From Pseudaestuariivita rosea (GTDB lineage: Bacteria; Pseudomonadota; Alphaproteobacteria; Rhodobacterales; Rhodobacteraceae), in the NCBI RefSeq assembly GCF_017592335.1, contig NZ_JACNMP010000008.1, positions 1-64,000 of the forward strand: a stretch of DNA of 64,000 bases, read 5' to 3'. Positions 53,773 through 63,100 of the stretch are shown here, one piece after another (position 1 is the first letter of the stretch; the number at the start of each line of letters is the position of its first letter). The position numbers and the translations under genes are program-made. Below the pieces are notes generated by a model. That model was not told where the DNA came from, made no database searches, and saw only the letters and a program-made list of their open reading frames with translations.

Positions 53773-54669
53773 ATGGTGGCGGTGATGACAGATCACCCTG
53801 CTTTACGTCTTTCCTTTCATCTGGGGGGCCATAAAACGGCCACAACGCATTTTCAGGCGTCTCTGTTCAAGAACCGTGCGCATCTGCGGGACGCGGGTGT
53901 GCAATATTATCCGCCGCGTAAGCTGCGCGGGCCTGGGCGCAATTTCGATCACCGCTTTGGGCGCAAACGGCCCCCTGGCACCGATCCGCAGCAGATTTTG
54001 CAGCAGATGGCCAAAGGGCAGGGCCAGATCATCTTTTCGGATGAAAACCTTCTGGGCCGGGTCCACAACCGCAAAGCGCCCGATGTGACCCTGTTTTACC
54101 CACGCGCCACGGCCGAGCTGAAAAAATTCGTCCGCGCGTGCCCGGGCCATCAGATCGAGCTGTTCATCGCGATCCGCAACACGGGCGATTTTTACAGATC
54201 GCTCTATTGCCAGCAACTTGTGTCGGGGCGGCATATCTCATTCGAAAACTTCATCGCCCAGACGCATCATAAATCAGCGCGCTGGTTCCGGGTGATGACC
54301 CGATTTTCGAAAATGCCCGAGGTGTCGCGCATCTTTGTCTGGCGGTACGAAGATTACCCGGCGACCGTGAAAACCATTCTGTCGCATATGATATCGCCCG
54401 ATCTGGCCGAAAAGGTCACCCTGATCGGCAACCGCAAGAATGACAGCCTGTCGGCCGAGGCGATCTTTCAGCTGTTCGATCACGTCGCGCGGGGCCTGCC
54501 GATGACGCGGGCCGATGCCGAAAAACTGCGCCGGCAGTATCCCCAATCCGAGGAATACCCCACCTTTGAGCCCTGGACGGCTGCGGAACAGGCCGACAGC
54601 CTGAGGCGATATGACAAGGATATCGATCGGATCGCGCAGATGGACAAGGTGACGTTGATCACCCCGTGA
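53773..54669 (+). CDS. Sulfotransferase-like protein
   Basis: A protein of about 298 residues. The opening RLSFHLGGHKTATTHFQASLFKN has the form of the 5'-phosphosulfate loop (H-K-T-A-T-T) of PAPS-dependent sulfotransferases, and FIAIRNTGDFYRSLY further on fits the 3'-phosphate-binding region (R-N-x-x-x-x-x-S). The start is uncertain: ATG 53773 and 53785 are both possible, and a TTG at 53767 less so. It would sulfate a glycan or small molecule. It sits between tRNA-Trp and secE, an unusual place. Confidence 0.72.
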   Translation: MVAVMTDHPALRLSFHLGGHKTATTHFQASLFKNRAHLRDAGVQYYPPRKLRGPGRNFDHRFGRKRPPGTDPQQILQQMAKGQGQIIFSDENLLGRVHNRKAPDVTLFYPRATAELKKFVRACPGHQIELFIAIRNTGDFYRSLYCQQLVSGRHISFENFIAQTHHKSARWFRVMTRFSKMPEVSRIFVWRYEDYPATVKTILSHMISPDLAEKVTLIGNRKNDSLSAEAIFQLFDHVARGLPMTRADAEKLRRQYPQSEEYPTFEPWTAAEQADSLRRYDKDIDRIAQMDKVTLITP

Positions 54670-54736
54670 AGACTTGGTCTTGAATTATAACGCAAGACGC
54701 CGTATCTGGCCCCGTAACAAGGCGAAAGGGTATCAG

Positions 54737-54925
54737 ATGGCCAAGGCAAATCCATTTCAGTTCATTCAGCAGGTGCGCGCTGAGGTGGCAAAGGTTGTCT
54801 GGCCAACCCGCAGGGAAGTTGCCCTGACCAGCATCATGGTGTTTATCATGGCCATGCTGACGTCGGCTTTCTTCTTTCTGGTCGATTGGCTGATCCGCAG
54901 CGGTCTGGGCTTTATCCTGAACTAG
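54737..54925 (+). CDS. secE: Preprotein translocase subunit SecE
   Basis: A 62-residue single-span translocase protein. MAKANPFQFIQQVRAEVAKVVWPTRREV is the conserved amphipathic start with the VVWPTRRE motif, and residues 31-55 are the membrane segment. The ATG at 54737 follows AAAGGG; the longer frame upstream is non-coding. SecE links with SecY and SecG (elsewhere). Confidence 0.95.
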   Translation: MAKANPFQFIQQVRAEVAKVVWPTRREVALTSIMVFIMAMLTSAFFFLVDWLIRSGLGFILN

Positions 54926-55121
54926 GGATTTGCCCAAGAAAACTGCGCCCGGGGCCTTGAAATAGGGTGGCGTGACCGGTATTGCGGCCCTTACTTTCCG
55001 GACAGGGCGTGCTTCGATTCGTGTGGCACGCCGCTTTTTGTTTCGGGGCTTTGCGGTTAACCGCTTGGAATAATGGGAATATCGGGCGCGTGCGCCCAGG
55101 CATCAAAGGGTTCTGACAGTC

Positions 55122-55655
55122 ATGGCGAAGCGGTGGTATTCGGTTAGTGTTCTTTCGAATTTCGAAAAGAAGATCGCCGAGCAGATCAGAACGGCTGTGG
55201 CCGAGGCTGGTCTGGAAGACCAGATCGAAGAGGTCCTGGTGCCCACCGAAGAGGTGATCGAGGTGCGCCGCGGCAAAAAGGTGACGGCCGAACGCCGGTT
55301 CATGCCGGGCTATGTTCTGGTGCGGATGGAAATGACGGATCAGGGCTATCACCTGATCAGTTCCATCAACCGCGTCACAGGCTTTCTGGGCCCGCAAGGC
55401 CGCCCGATGCCCATGCGCGACGCCGAAGTGAATGCGATCCTGAACCGCGTGGAAGAGGGCGAGGCCGCCCCACGCACGCTGATCCACTTCGAGGTCGGCG
55501 AGAAGGTGAAAGTGAACGAAGGTCCGTTCGAGGATTTCGACGGCATGGTCGAAGAAGTCGACGACGAAAACCAGCGCCTGAAGGTGACTGTGTCCATCTT
55601 CGGCCGCGCGACACCTGTTGAACTGGAATACACTCAGGTGACGAAGCAGAGCTGA
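55122..55655 (+). CDS. nusG: Transcription termination/antitermination protein NusG
   Basis: A 177-residue elongation factor: an NGN domain (about 3-115, MAKRWYSVSVLSNFEKKIAEQIR, FMPGYVLVRM) that binds RNA polymerase and a KOW domain (about 122-177, VGEKVKVNEGPFEDFDGMVEEVD). It is the usual partner downstream of secE. Confidence 0.97.
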   Translation: MAKRWYSVSVLSNFEKKIAEQIRTAVAEAGLEDQIEEVLVPTEEVIEVRRGKKVTAERRFMPGYVLVRMEMTDQGYHLISSINRVTGFLGPQGRPMPMRDAEVNAILNRVEEGEAAPRTLIHFEVGEKVKVNEGPFEDFDGMVEEVDDENQRLKVTVSIFGRATPVELEYTQVTKQS

Positions 55656-55896
55656 TTAGTCGCTTTCGATGAAAGTTAATATGCTACGGAAAACCGTAAG
55701 ACAGATTAATGGTATTTTTTGAACAGAATTTGTGTATTTGATGCCACTAGAAAATTTAACATAGCATCAGTATTGGCTGTGTTTAATACTAGAAATTCGA
55801 CTTAAATTAATAGTTTGTTAACATACTAATGTTTTTCTTAGGCGATCTGTGTATGCCGAATGATTAGGTTGTGTGTATTAAGTTATTGGAGTTGTT
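55656..55896. other. AT-rich intergenic DNA, start of a low-GC insert
   Basis: 241 bases with a high A+T share (many TTAAT, TTTAA and AATTA runs), unlike the neighbouring ribosomal DNA. It contains no gene, tRNA or recognisable repeat. It belongs with the AT-rich membrane gene that follows and probably entered with it. Confidence 0.65.
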
Positions 55897-56583
55897 ATGA
55901 GTTTTTGGGTTGGTTTTTTGCATGTTGTGGGGCTTTTCGCGGTCATCGGAATGCTTTTATTAGCAGGTCTTTTGATCAGAGCGTTGCTTTCAGATCCTGA
56001 GTGCAAGCCAAAGTATCGCTTGCCGCTGCTTAATTCAGCTAAGTATTTGGCATTTGGTCTGATGTTTTTGAGCACAGCGAGTGTCATTCGTCTTGGAGAG
56101 GCATTTAGCCCCATTTTGTCAGCATGGCGTGTCCTGATCGGAGATCCTCTCGAAACTGAGTTCAGCTCTCAGTTTCCTTACCCATGGCTTTTGTTATCTG
56201 AATACTGGCCCAAAGTGATTGAGTTCTGGGCATATGGTGGCAATGAATACCCTGTCTTGTGGTGGATTAGCATTATTTCAAGTGGTGTTCTTTGTATTGC
56301 CGCTTTGGGAAACATTATAGAGGCTTTCCGTCTGAAACGGTCTGAACCAGATACACGCTGGCATTTCATATTTTTTGACATAACTGCTTTTGCTGCTGTC
56401 TTTTCTACGTATCTTTTGTGTTGGCATATATTGATGTTCATATCGGCTTATGTGCTTGGTTTCCTCGTATCTTTTCTGCTCGGAATATTTTTGGTTGGTA
56501 TAATTATTTTGGGCTTGCTGTTCTTTGGGGCAGTTGCACCAACGCCTGTATACGTTGTGAACAACAGTGGTATCCGTGAATAG
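55897..56583 (+). CDS. AT-rich multispan membrane protein of unknown function
   Basis: A 228-residue protein with about five membrane segments (near 2-30, 45-65, 122-142, 165-190 and 192-218). I do not recognise it. Its base composition and codon use are unlike the neighbouring ribosomal-protein genes: codons often end in T or A. It is on the same strand as the r-protein operon but has its own AT-rich leader, GGAG before the ATG and no link to translation. It is inserted between nusG and rplK, a junction that is normally tight, and is likely horizontally acquired. Confidence 0.8.
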   Translation: MSFWVGFLHVVGLFAVIGMLLLAGLLIRALLSDPECKPKYRLPLLNSAKYLAFGLMFLSTASVIRLGEAFSPILSAWRVLIGDPLETEFSSQFPYPWLLLSEYWPKVIEFWAYGGNEYPVLWWISIISSGVLCIAALGNIIEAFRLKRSEPDTRWHFIFFDITAFAAVFSTYLLCWHILMFISAYVLGFLVSFLLGIFLVGIIILGLLFFGAVAPTPVYVVNNSGIRE

Positions 56584-56869
56584 GGAACAAAGGTGACCAG
56601 GACCTCGGACCTACGTTCATTGAACTAACAATACAAATCTTAGGGAAAGTAATTTCGCTTGCCGCGACGCTGCGATACGGCGAAAAGTCCAGTCGTTCCG
56701 CGTATACCCCCTTGCCAAAGCGAACGCCTGCGTGTAACCGGCCACTCTGCCATTTTCAGTGGCAGATTCTGATGTGGGAGGTGACGGCAGCGCGCTGTTT
56801 GAACCGGACCACGGCAACCGAAAACCCGCCTGACGCGTCAGGTGTGGTGTTGAAAGAAGGAGAGGCCAT
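56584..56869 (+). other. rplK leader region
   Basis: 286 bases between the insert and rplK with no gene. The first 60 bases are still AT-rich, then the GC content returns to local level. It includes a short hairpin (CCACTCTGCCATTTTCAGTGG, about 56741-56762, arms CCACT and AGTGG), and ends with AAGAAGGAGAGG before rplK. It probably holds the promoter for rplKA. Confidence 0.55.
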
Positions 56870-57298
56870 ATGGCCAAGAAAGTCGCTGGCACGATGAAGC
56901 TGCAGGTTCCTGCAGGTCAAGCCAACCCATCCCCGCCCGTCGGACCCGCTCTGGGTCAGCGTGGGATCAACATCATGGAATTCTGCAAGGCGTTCAACGC
57001 CAAGACCCAGGATATGGAGCCCGGTGCGCCGTGCCCGACCGTGATCACCTATTATCAGGACAAGTCCTTCACCATGGACATCAAGACGCCGCCTGCGTCT
57101 TATTACCTGAAGAAAGCCGCCAAGGTGAAATCTGGCGCCAACAACCCAAGCCGTGAAACGGTGGGGTCTGTCACGGCGGCTCAGGTACGTGAGATTGCTG
57201 AGGCCAAGATGAAGGACCTGAACGCCAACGATATCGAAGGCGCAATGCTGATCATCGTGGGCTCGGCCCGGTCGATGGGTATCGAGGTGAAAGGGTAA
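56870..57298 (+). CDS. rplK: 50S ribosomal protein L11
   Basis: A 142-residue stalk-base protein that binds 23S rRNA and helps EF-G and the stringent factor RelA. It starts [43 protein letters not shown] and ends [14 protein letters not shown], typical in length and motifs. It lies three bases before rplA. A GGAGAGG box precedes it. Confidence 0.98.
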   Translation: MAKKVAGTMKLQVPAGQANPSPPVGPALGQRGINIMEFCKAFNAKTQDMEPGAPCPTVITYYQDKSFTMDIKTPPASYYLKKAAKVKSGANNPSRETVGSVTAAQVREIAEAKMKDLNANDIEGAMLIIVGSARSMGIEVKG

Positions 57299-57301
57299 GT
57301 C

Positions 57302-58000
57302 ATGGCCAAGTATGGAAAACGCACAACAGCTGCGCGTGAGGCATTTGCCGGTAAGGAAAATGTCACGGTTGAGGAAGCCGTTGCCCTGGTCAAGGGCAAT
57401 GCCAAGGCCAAGTTCGACGAAACGGTCGAGATTGCCGTGAACCTAGGGGTTGACCCGCGTCACGCCGATCAGATGGTCCGCGGTGTTGTCAGCCTGCCCA
57501 ACGGCACAGGTAAAGACGTCCGCGTCGCTGTCTTCGCCCGCGGTCCCAAAGCGGACGAGGCGAAAGAGGCTGGTGCTGATATCGTTGGGGCCGAGGACCT
57601 GATGGAAACAGTGCAGGGCGGCAAGATCGAATTCGACCGCTGCATCGCGACCCCTGACATGATGCCGATTGTTGGCCGTCTGGGTAAGGTGCTGGGCCCA
57701 CGCAACCTGATGCCGAACCCAAAGGTTGGCACCGTGACGATGGACGTGGCCGAGGCTGTGAAAGCGGCCAAGGGCGGCGAAGTGCAATTCAAGGTCGAAA
57801 AGGCCGGTGTGGTGCACGCAGGCGTCGGCAAGGCGTCCTTTGATGAAGCCAAGCTGGTCGAAAACATCCGCGCCTTTGTGGATGCGGTGGCCAAGGCCAA
57901 ACCCGCCGGGGCCAAGGGTGCCTATATGAAGAAAATCGCGCTCAGCTCGACCATGGGGCCGGGTGTCAGCGTATCGATCGACAACGCGACCGGCAATTAA
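57302..58000 (+). CDS. rplA: 50S ribosomal protein L1
   Basis: A 232-residue L1-stalk protein that binds 23S rRNA and often its own mRNA leader. Signature [14 protein letters not shown] and the L1 motif [23 protein letters not shown] (about 121-143) are clear. It follows rplK by three bases and is followed by an intrinsic terminator, so rplKA is a separate transcript from rplJL. Confidence 0.98.
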   Translation: MAKYGKRTTAAREAFAGKENVTVEEAVALVKGNAKAKFDETVEIAVNLGVDPRHADQMVRGVVSLPNGTGKDVRVAVFARGPKADEAKEAGADIVGAEDLMETVQGGKIEFDRCIATPDMMPIVGRLGKVLGPRNLMPNPKVGTVTMDVAEAVKAAKGGEVQFKVEKAGVVHAGVGKASFDEAKLVENIRAFVDAVAKAKPAGAKGAYMKKIALSSTMGPGVSVSIDNATGN

Positions 58001-58013
58001 GACAGTCTTTCAA

Positions 58014-58043
58014 GCGGCCCCGGTTTGGGGCCGTTTTTATTTT
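58014..58043 (+). terminator. Intrinsic terminator after rplA
   Basis: CGGCCCC and GGGGCCG arms (58015-58021 with 58027-58033) with a 5-base loop and a TTTTTATTTT tail, starting 14 bases after the rplA stop. Confidence 0.88.
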
Positions 58044-58057
58044 CAGGGTCTGCTTTC

Positions 58058-58174
58058 ATGCTTCGATACGGCCTGGCTGTATTTCTGGTTGTCATTAGCG
58101 CCCGCAGCGGCGTTGGGGCCGAGCGGGTGTTAGGCGTTGATCGTGTGGATCGTCTGATGTGCGATCCGGTTTGA
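58058..58174 (+). CDS. Possible 38-residue secreted peptide
   Basis: A short frame, MLRYGLAVFLVVISARSGVGAERVLGVDRVDRLMCDPV, just beyond the rplA terminator. It has a signal-peptide-like start (about 1-21) and little else. No strong ribosome binding site or homologue is known to me. It may be a remnant or chance ORF. The 932-base gap from 58001 to 58932 otherwise holds repeats and the rplJ leader. Confidence 0.2.
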   Translation: MLRYGLAVFLVVISARSGVGAERVLGVDRVDRLMCDPV

Positions 58175-58406
58175 CTGAAATAGGCGGCGCCGCCTGTTCG
58201 GCTGCGGTTTCATTCAAAGGGTTTGAGGCCCCTTTGGCCCGTTGGGAGTTATCCCTGATCCAGCTGGTTCAAAATTCCCGTGAGTTGGGCAATCGAAACC
58301 ATTTCCTGATGTGCGGGGGCGTCACTCGCCCGCGTTGGTACCGGGAACGGGTTTTAGGCGTGAAAGGTTAATGCCGCCTTGGGGATGCGTGCGGTGGTGC
58401 TGTAAG

Positions 58407-58427
58407 GTCCCGGATCAGGTCCGGGAC
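58407..58427. repeat. REP-like palindrome, copy 2
   Basis: Arms GTCCCGGA and TCCGGGAC around TCAGG, differing by one loop base from the copy at 37256-37276, and followed by CTGCG as there. It lies in the rplA-rplJ gap. Confidence 0.85.
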
Positions 58428-58489
58428 TGCGTAGGTGGTGGGAATTGAGCTGAGTGTTAGACGCTGCGCGGATAGCGATGTTGGGATTT

Positions 58490-58601
58490 GAGTATTTGGG
58501 CCAAGAAGAGTGAGGGCCGTCTTGGAAACGCTCTGGGGGAGCGTTTCAGGCCCGAACGGGCGGAGCCCAGTGTAATGCGCATCATTGTTCTGAAAATACT
58601 C
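58490..58601. repeat. GAGTATTT-bordered palindromic element (copy 2)
   Basis: Outer arms GAGTATTT (58490-58497) and AAATACTC (58594-58601), the same as copy 1 at 28397-28451, and a shared ATCATTGTTC-type stretch near the right arm. The inside differs, with a GAAACGCTC / GAGCGTTTC stem near 58535-58557. It may terminate or process transcripts between rplA and rplJ. Confidence 0.65.
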
Positions 58602-58632
58602 ATGAGACGGCCTTTACCAGGCGCCACGGCAA

Positions 58633-58660
58633 TTGAGCATTATAAAAAACGCTGTATTTG
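58633..58660 (+). promoter_or_regulatory. Candidate promoter for rplJL (weak)
   Basis: TTGAGC (58633-58638) and TATTTG (58655-58660), 16 bases apart, in a short AT-rich stretch before the rplJ leader. The -10 is poor, so this is tentative. A promoter is expected here because a terminator closes the upstream rplKA unit. Confidence 0.3.
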
Positions 58661-58799
58661 CTAAAAAACTCTTGCTCGGGGGTTTTCATATCCGCGCGTT
58701 GGGCATAAGCGGAACACCTGACCCGTCGAAGTGATTCGTGCGGGTCTACTTCGTCCGAGACGGAGGGTGAGCGTAAGTTCATAATTCCTTCCTGAGATG

Positions 58800-58932
58800 G
58801 GGAACGAGTTTAAGGTTTCCGAGGGATGTTTCCTCGGGCGATCCGGCCTCGGGACCCTGAATGCGGACCCGAACGCCCCGAGACCGGGGCAAACATGAGC
58901 CGGGGGGTAACCCCCAGATTTGGAGTAAAACT
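58800..58932 (+). promoter_or_regulatory. L10-L7/L12 mRNA leader with hairpins
   Basis: The leader carries GCCCCG / CGGGGC (58875-58880 with 58885-58890) and GGGGG / CCCCC (58903-58907 with 58911-58915) stems just before the rplJ ribosome binding site GGAG. By analogy with other bacteria, the L10-L12 complex represses its own translation by binding this leader. The pairing was read by eye only. Confidence 0.5.
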
Positions 58933-59448
58933 GTGGATAGAGCCCAGAAAGAGAAAGTGGTCGAGGAACTCGGCCAGATCTTCGAAAGCTCTGGCGTCGT
59001 TGTGGTGGCCCACTACGAAGGTCTGACAGTTGCTGAGATGCAGGACCTGCGCGCGCAAATGCGTGACGTTGGCGGGTCCGTTCGCGTTGCCAAAAACAGG
59101 CTTGCCAAGATCGCCCTGGAAGGAAAGCCCTGCGAAAGCATTGCTGACTTTCTGTCGGGTATGACCGTACTTGCCTATTCCGAAGACCCTGTGGCCGCGG
59201 CCAAGGTCGTGGATAAATACGCCAAGGACAACGATAAGTTGGAAATCCTTGGTGGTGCCATGGGCGAGACGGCATTGGACGTTGCCGGTGTCAAAGCCGT
59301 CGCAGCGATGCCATCGAGAGAGGAGCTTATTGCTTCGATCGTCGGTTGTATCGGTGCGCCTGCTTCGAATATCGCCGGTGCGATTGGCGCGCCCGCTTCG
59401 AACATCGCAAGCATCTTGTCCACGATCGAGGACAAGGCAGCAGCTTAA
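58933..59448 (+). CDS. rplJ: 50S ribosomal protein L10
   Basis: A 171-residue stalk protein that anchors L7/L12 dimers. I chose GTG 58933, with GGAG seven bases before it, giving the typical alphaproteobacterial start [21 protein letters not shown]; the longer upstream frame lies in the hairpin leader. A long C-terminal helix with a repeated IGAPASNIA motif binds L7/L12. It is followed by rplL after 59 bases. Confidence 0.95.
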   Translation: MDRAQKEKVVEELGQIFESSGVVVVAHYEGLTVAEMQDLRAQMRDVGGSVRVAKNRLAKIALEGKPCESIADFLSGMTVLAYSEDPVAAAKVVDKYAKDNDKLEILGGAMGETALDVAGVKAVAAMPSREELIASIVGCIGAPASNIAGAIGAPASNIASILSTIEDKAAA

Positions 59449-59507
59449 GACCGGCGTAGGGAAGACCCTGACGTTGGAACACACTTAGTAAACGGAAAGC
59501 ATATCAA

Positions 59508-59885
59508 ATGGCTGATCTGAAAAAACTTGCTGAAGAGATCGTTGGTCTGACGCTTCTCGAAGCCCAAGAACTGAAAACCATCCTGAAGGATGAGTATGGC
59601 ATCGAACCTGCAGCCGGTGGCGCAGTGATGATGGCAGGCCCTGCTGGCGGTGACGCGGGTGCGGCTGCAGAAGAGAAGTCGGAATTCGACGTTGTTCTGA
59701 AGAACGCTGGTGCGTCGAAAATCAACGTGATCAAAGAAGTTCGCGGCATCACCGGTCTTGGTCTGAAAGAAGCCAAGGATCTGGTTGAAGCCGGCGGCAA
59801 GATCAAGGAAGGCGTTGACAAAGCCGAAGCCGAAGAGATCAAGGGCAAGCTGGAAGCAGCTGGCGCCGAGGTCGAATTGGCCTAA
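59508..59885 (+). CDS. rplL: 50S ribosomal protein L7/L12
   Basis: A 125-residue acidic stalk protein. It has an N-terminal dimerisation region (about 1-35), a flexible alanine/glycine hinge (about 36-60) and the C-terminal factor-binding domain [44 protein letters not shown]. It is the standard partner of rplJ. Confidence 0.98.
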   Translation: MADLKKLAEEIVGLTLLEAQELKTILKDEYGIEPAAGGAVMMAGPAGGDAGAAAEEKSEFDVVLKNAGASKINVIKEVRGITGLGLKEAKDLVEAGGKIKEGVDKAEAEEIKGKLEAAGAEVELA

Positions 59886-59921
59886 ATCACGTTTTTCAGG
59901 GCGCAGGCCTTGTAATTCTGT

Positions 59922-59950
59922 GGCTGGACCCGATTTATGCGGGTCCAGCC
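59922..59950 (+). promoter_or_regulatory. Strong hairpin between rplL and rpoB
   Basis: A perfect 11-pair stem, GGCTGGACCCG (59922-59932) with CGGGTCCAGCC (59940-59950), around a 7-base loop. There is no T-run after it, so it is probably an attenuator or RNA-processing site that sets rpoB expression below that of rplL, as known in other bacteria. The rest of the 243-base gap has no gene. Confidence 0.65.
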
Positions 59951-60128
59951 TGACCTGTCTTAATAGTTCCCCGCCAGCACGGGGCACTTTTAGGGAAGGT
60001 TTCATGATCGGGAGGCGCCCGGTGGGACGGTCGCCAGGAATAGATCTGAACCCCCTGTCTCAACTGGGTGCATCGCCGGGGCCCGACGGCGGATGCGATC
60101 CGATGAGAAACGAAAGGTGTTATCACAC

Positions 60129-63100
60129 ATGGCTCAGTCCTTCCTTGGCCAAAAACGCTTGCGCAAATACTACGGAAAAATCCGCGAAGTTCTGGAAATG
60201 CCGAACCTGATCGAGGTTCAGAAAAGCTCTTACGATCTGTTTCTGAAATCCGGCGATCAGCTTGAACCGCTTGACGGCGAGGGGATCAAAGGTGTTTTCC
60301 AATCGGTTTTCCCGATCAAGGATTTCAACGAAACGGCGGTTCTTGAGTTTGTGAAATACGAACTGGAAAAGCCGAAATACGATGTTGAGGAATGTCAGCA
60401 ACGTGACATGACTTACAGCGCGCCGTTGAAGGTGACGCTGCGGCTGATCGTGTTTGATGTTGACGAAGACACCGGCGCGAAATCGGTCAAGGATATCAAG
60501 GAACAGGATGTGTTCATGGGCGATATGCCCCTGATGACACCCAACGGCACGTTCATCGTGAACGGGACCGAACGGGTGATCGTATCTCAGATGCACCGGT
60601 CACCCGGCGTGTTCTTTGACCACGACAAAGGCAAAACGCACAGCTCGGGCAAACTGCTGTTTACCTGCCGTATTATCCCATATCGCGGCAGCTGGCTGGA
60701 TTTTGAATTCGACGCCAAGGATCTGGTTTTCGCCCGCATTGACCGCCGCCGCAAACTGCCCGTGACGACGCTGCTTTATGCTTTGGGTCTGGATCAGGAA
60801 GGCATCATGGATGCCTATTATGATACGATCGACTATAAATATAAGAAGAACAAGGGCTGGATTACCAAGTTCTTCCCTGAACGTGTGCGCGGGACGCGGC
60901 CGACGTTTGATCTGGTGGATGCCAAGACGGGTGAGGTGATTGCCGAGGCCGGTAAGAAGGTTACGCCACGTGCGGTCAAAAAGCTGATCGACGACGGCAA
61001 GGTCACCGAATTGCTGGTGCCTTTTGACTATATCGTCGGCAAGTTTGCGGCCAGGGATATCATCAACGAAGAAAACGGCGCGATTTATGTCGAAGCCGGG
61101 GATGAGCTGACCTGGGAAACCGACAAAGACGGCGACGTCACCGGTGGTACGCTGAAAGAGCTGATGGATGCGGGCATCACCGACATTCCGGTTCTGGATA
61201 TCGATAACATTACCGTCGGCCCCTACATGCGCAACACCATGGCCAACGACAAGAACATGAACCGCGACACGGCGCTGATGGATATCTATCGCGTCATGCG
61301 TCCGGGCGAGCCGCCCACCGTGGATGCGGCCAGCACCTTGTTCGACAGCCTGTTCTTTGACAGTGAGCGTTATGATCTGTCAGCCGTGGGTCGCGTCAAG
61401 ATGAACATGCGTCTGGCGCTGGATGCCGAAGACACCGTGCGCACCCTGCGCAAGGAAGACATCGTGGCCTGTGTCAAGGCTCTGGTTGATCTGCGCGACG
61501 GGCGCGGTGATATCGACGATATCGACCACCTTGGAAACCGCCGGGTGCGGTCCGTTGGCGAGTTGATGGAAAACCAGTATCGCGTGGGTCTGTTGCGGAT
61601 GGAACGCGCGATCAAGGAACGCATGTCGTCGGTCGAAATCGACACGGTGATGCCGCAGGATCTGATCAATGCGAAGCCTGCCGCAGCGGCTGTGCGTGAA
61701 TTCTTTGGCTCATCTCAGCTGTCGCAGTTCATGGACCAAACGAATCCGCTATCCGAGGTCACCCATAAACGCCGTCTGTCCGCGCTTGGGCCAGGCGGTC
61801 TGACCCGTGAACGCGCGGGCTTTGAGGTGCGCGACGTGCACCCGACCCACTACGGCCGCATGTGCCCGATTGAAACGCCCGAAGGTCCGAACATCGGTCT
61901 GATCAACAGTCTTGCGACTTTCGCGCGGGTGAACAAATACGGCTTTATCGAAACGCCTTACCGCAAGGTTGAAAACGGTCAGGTGACAGACGAAGTGCAC
62001 TATATGTCCGCGACCGAAGAAATGCGCCACACCGTGGCGCAGGCCAACGCGAACCTGGACGAAAGTGGCAAGTTTGTGAATGATCTGGTGTCGACCCGTC
62101 AGTCGGGCGAATACACCTTGGCGCCCAATGAAAATGTCGATCTGATCGACGTGTCGCCGAAACAGCTGGTGTCGGTTGCGGCCTCGCTTATTCCGTTCCT
62201 GGAAAACGACGATGCGAACCGGGCGCTGATGGGGTCAAACATGCAACGTCAGGCCGTTCCATTGCTGCAGGCGGAAGCCCCGCTGGTCGGCACCGGTATC
62301 GAAGAAGTCGTTGCGCGCGACTCTGGCGCCGCCATCATGGCCAAGCGGGCAGGGATCATCGACCAGGTGGACGCCACCCGGATCGTTGTGCGTGCCACTG
62401 CTGATCTGGAGCTGGGCGATGCGGGCGTTGATATTTACCGCATGCGCAAATTCCAGCGGTCGAACCAGAACACCTGCATCAACCAGCGTCCGCTGGTGAA
62501 GGTGGGTGATACGGTTCAGAAAGGCGAAGTGATTGCCGATGGTCCGTCCACCGATATGGGGGAACTGGCGCTTGGCAAGAACGTGGTCGTCGCGTTTATG
62601 CCCTGGAATGGCTACAACTACGAAGACTCGATCCTGATTTCGGAACGTATCGTGCGCGATGACGTCTTCACCAGCGTCCATATCGAGGAATTCGAAGTCG
62701 CCGCTCGTGACACGAAACTGGGGCCTGAGGAAATCACCCGCGATATTCCGAACGTCGGCGAAGAGGCCCTGCGGAACCTGGATGAGGCGGGCATCGTCTA
62801 TATCGGGGCCGAGGTCGGGCCAGCGGATATTCTGGTGGGTAAAATCACACCCAAGGGCGAAAGCCCGATGACGCCGGAAGAAAAGCTGCTGCGTGCGATC
62901 TTTGGCGAAAAGGCCAGCGACGTGCGCGACACATCCCTGCGTCTGCCGCCCGGTGACTACGGGACGGTTGTTGAGGTGCGCGTCTTTAACCGCCACGGCG
63001 TGGAAAAAGACGAACGTGCCCTGCAGATAGAACGCGAAGAGGTCGAACGCCTGGCCCGTGACCGCGATGACGAGCTGGCGATCCTGGATCGGAATATCTA

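Noticed and set aside
61695-61790. Threonine in the rifampicin pocket (QTN instead of QNN) as a resistance mutation
   Set aside because: This substitution is, to my knowledge, usual in alphaproteobacterial RpoB and is not a known resistance change by itself.
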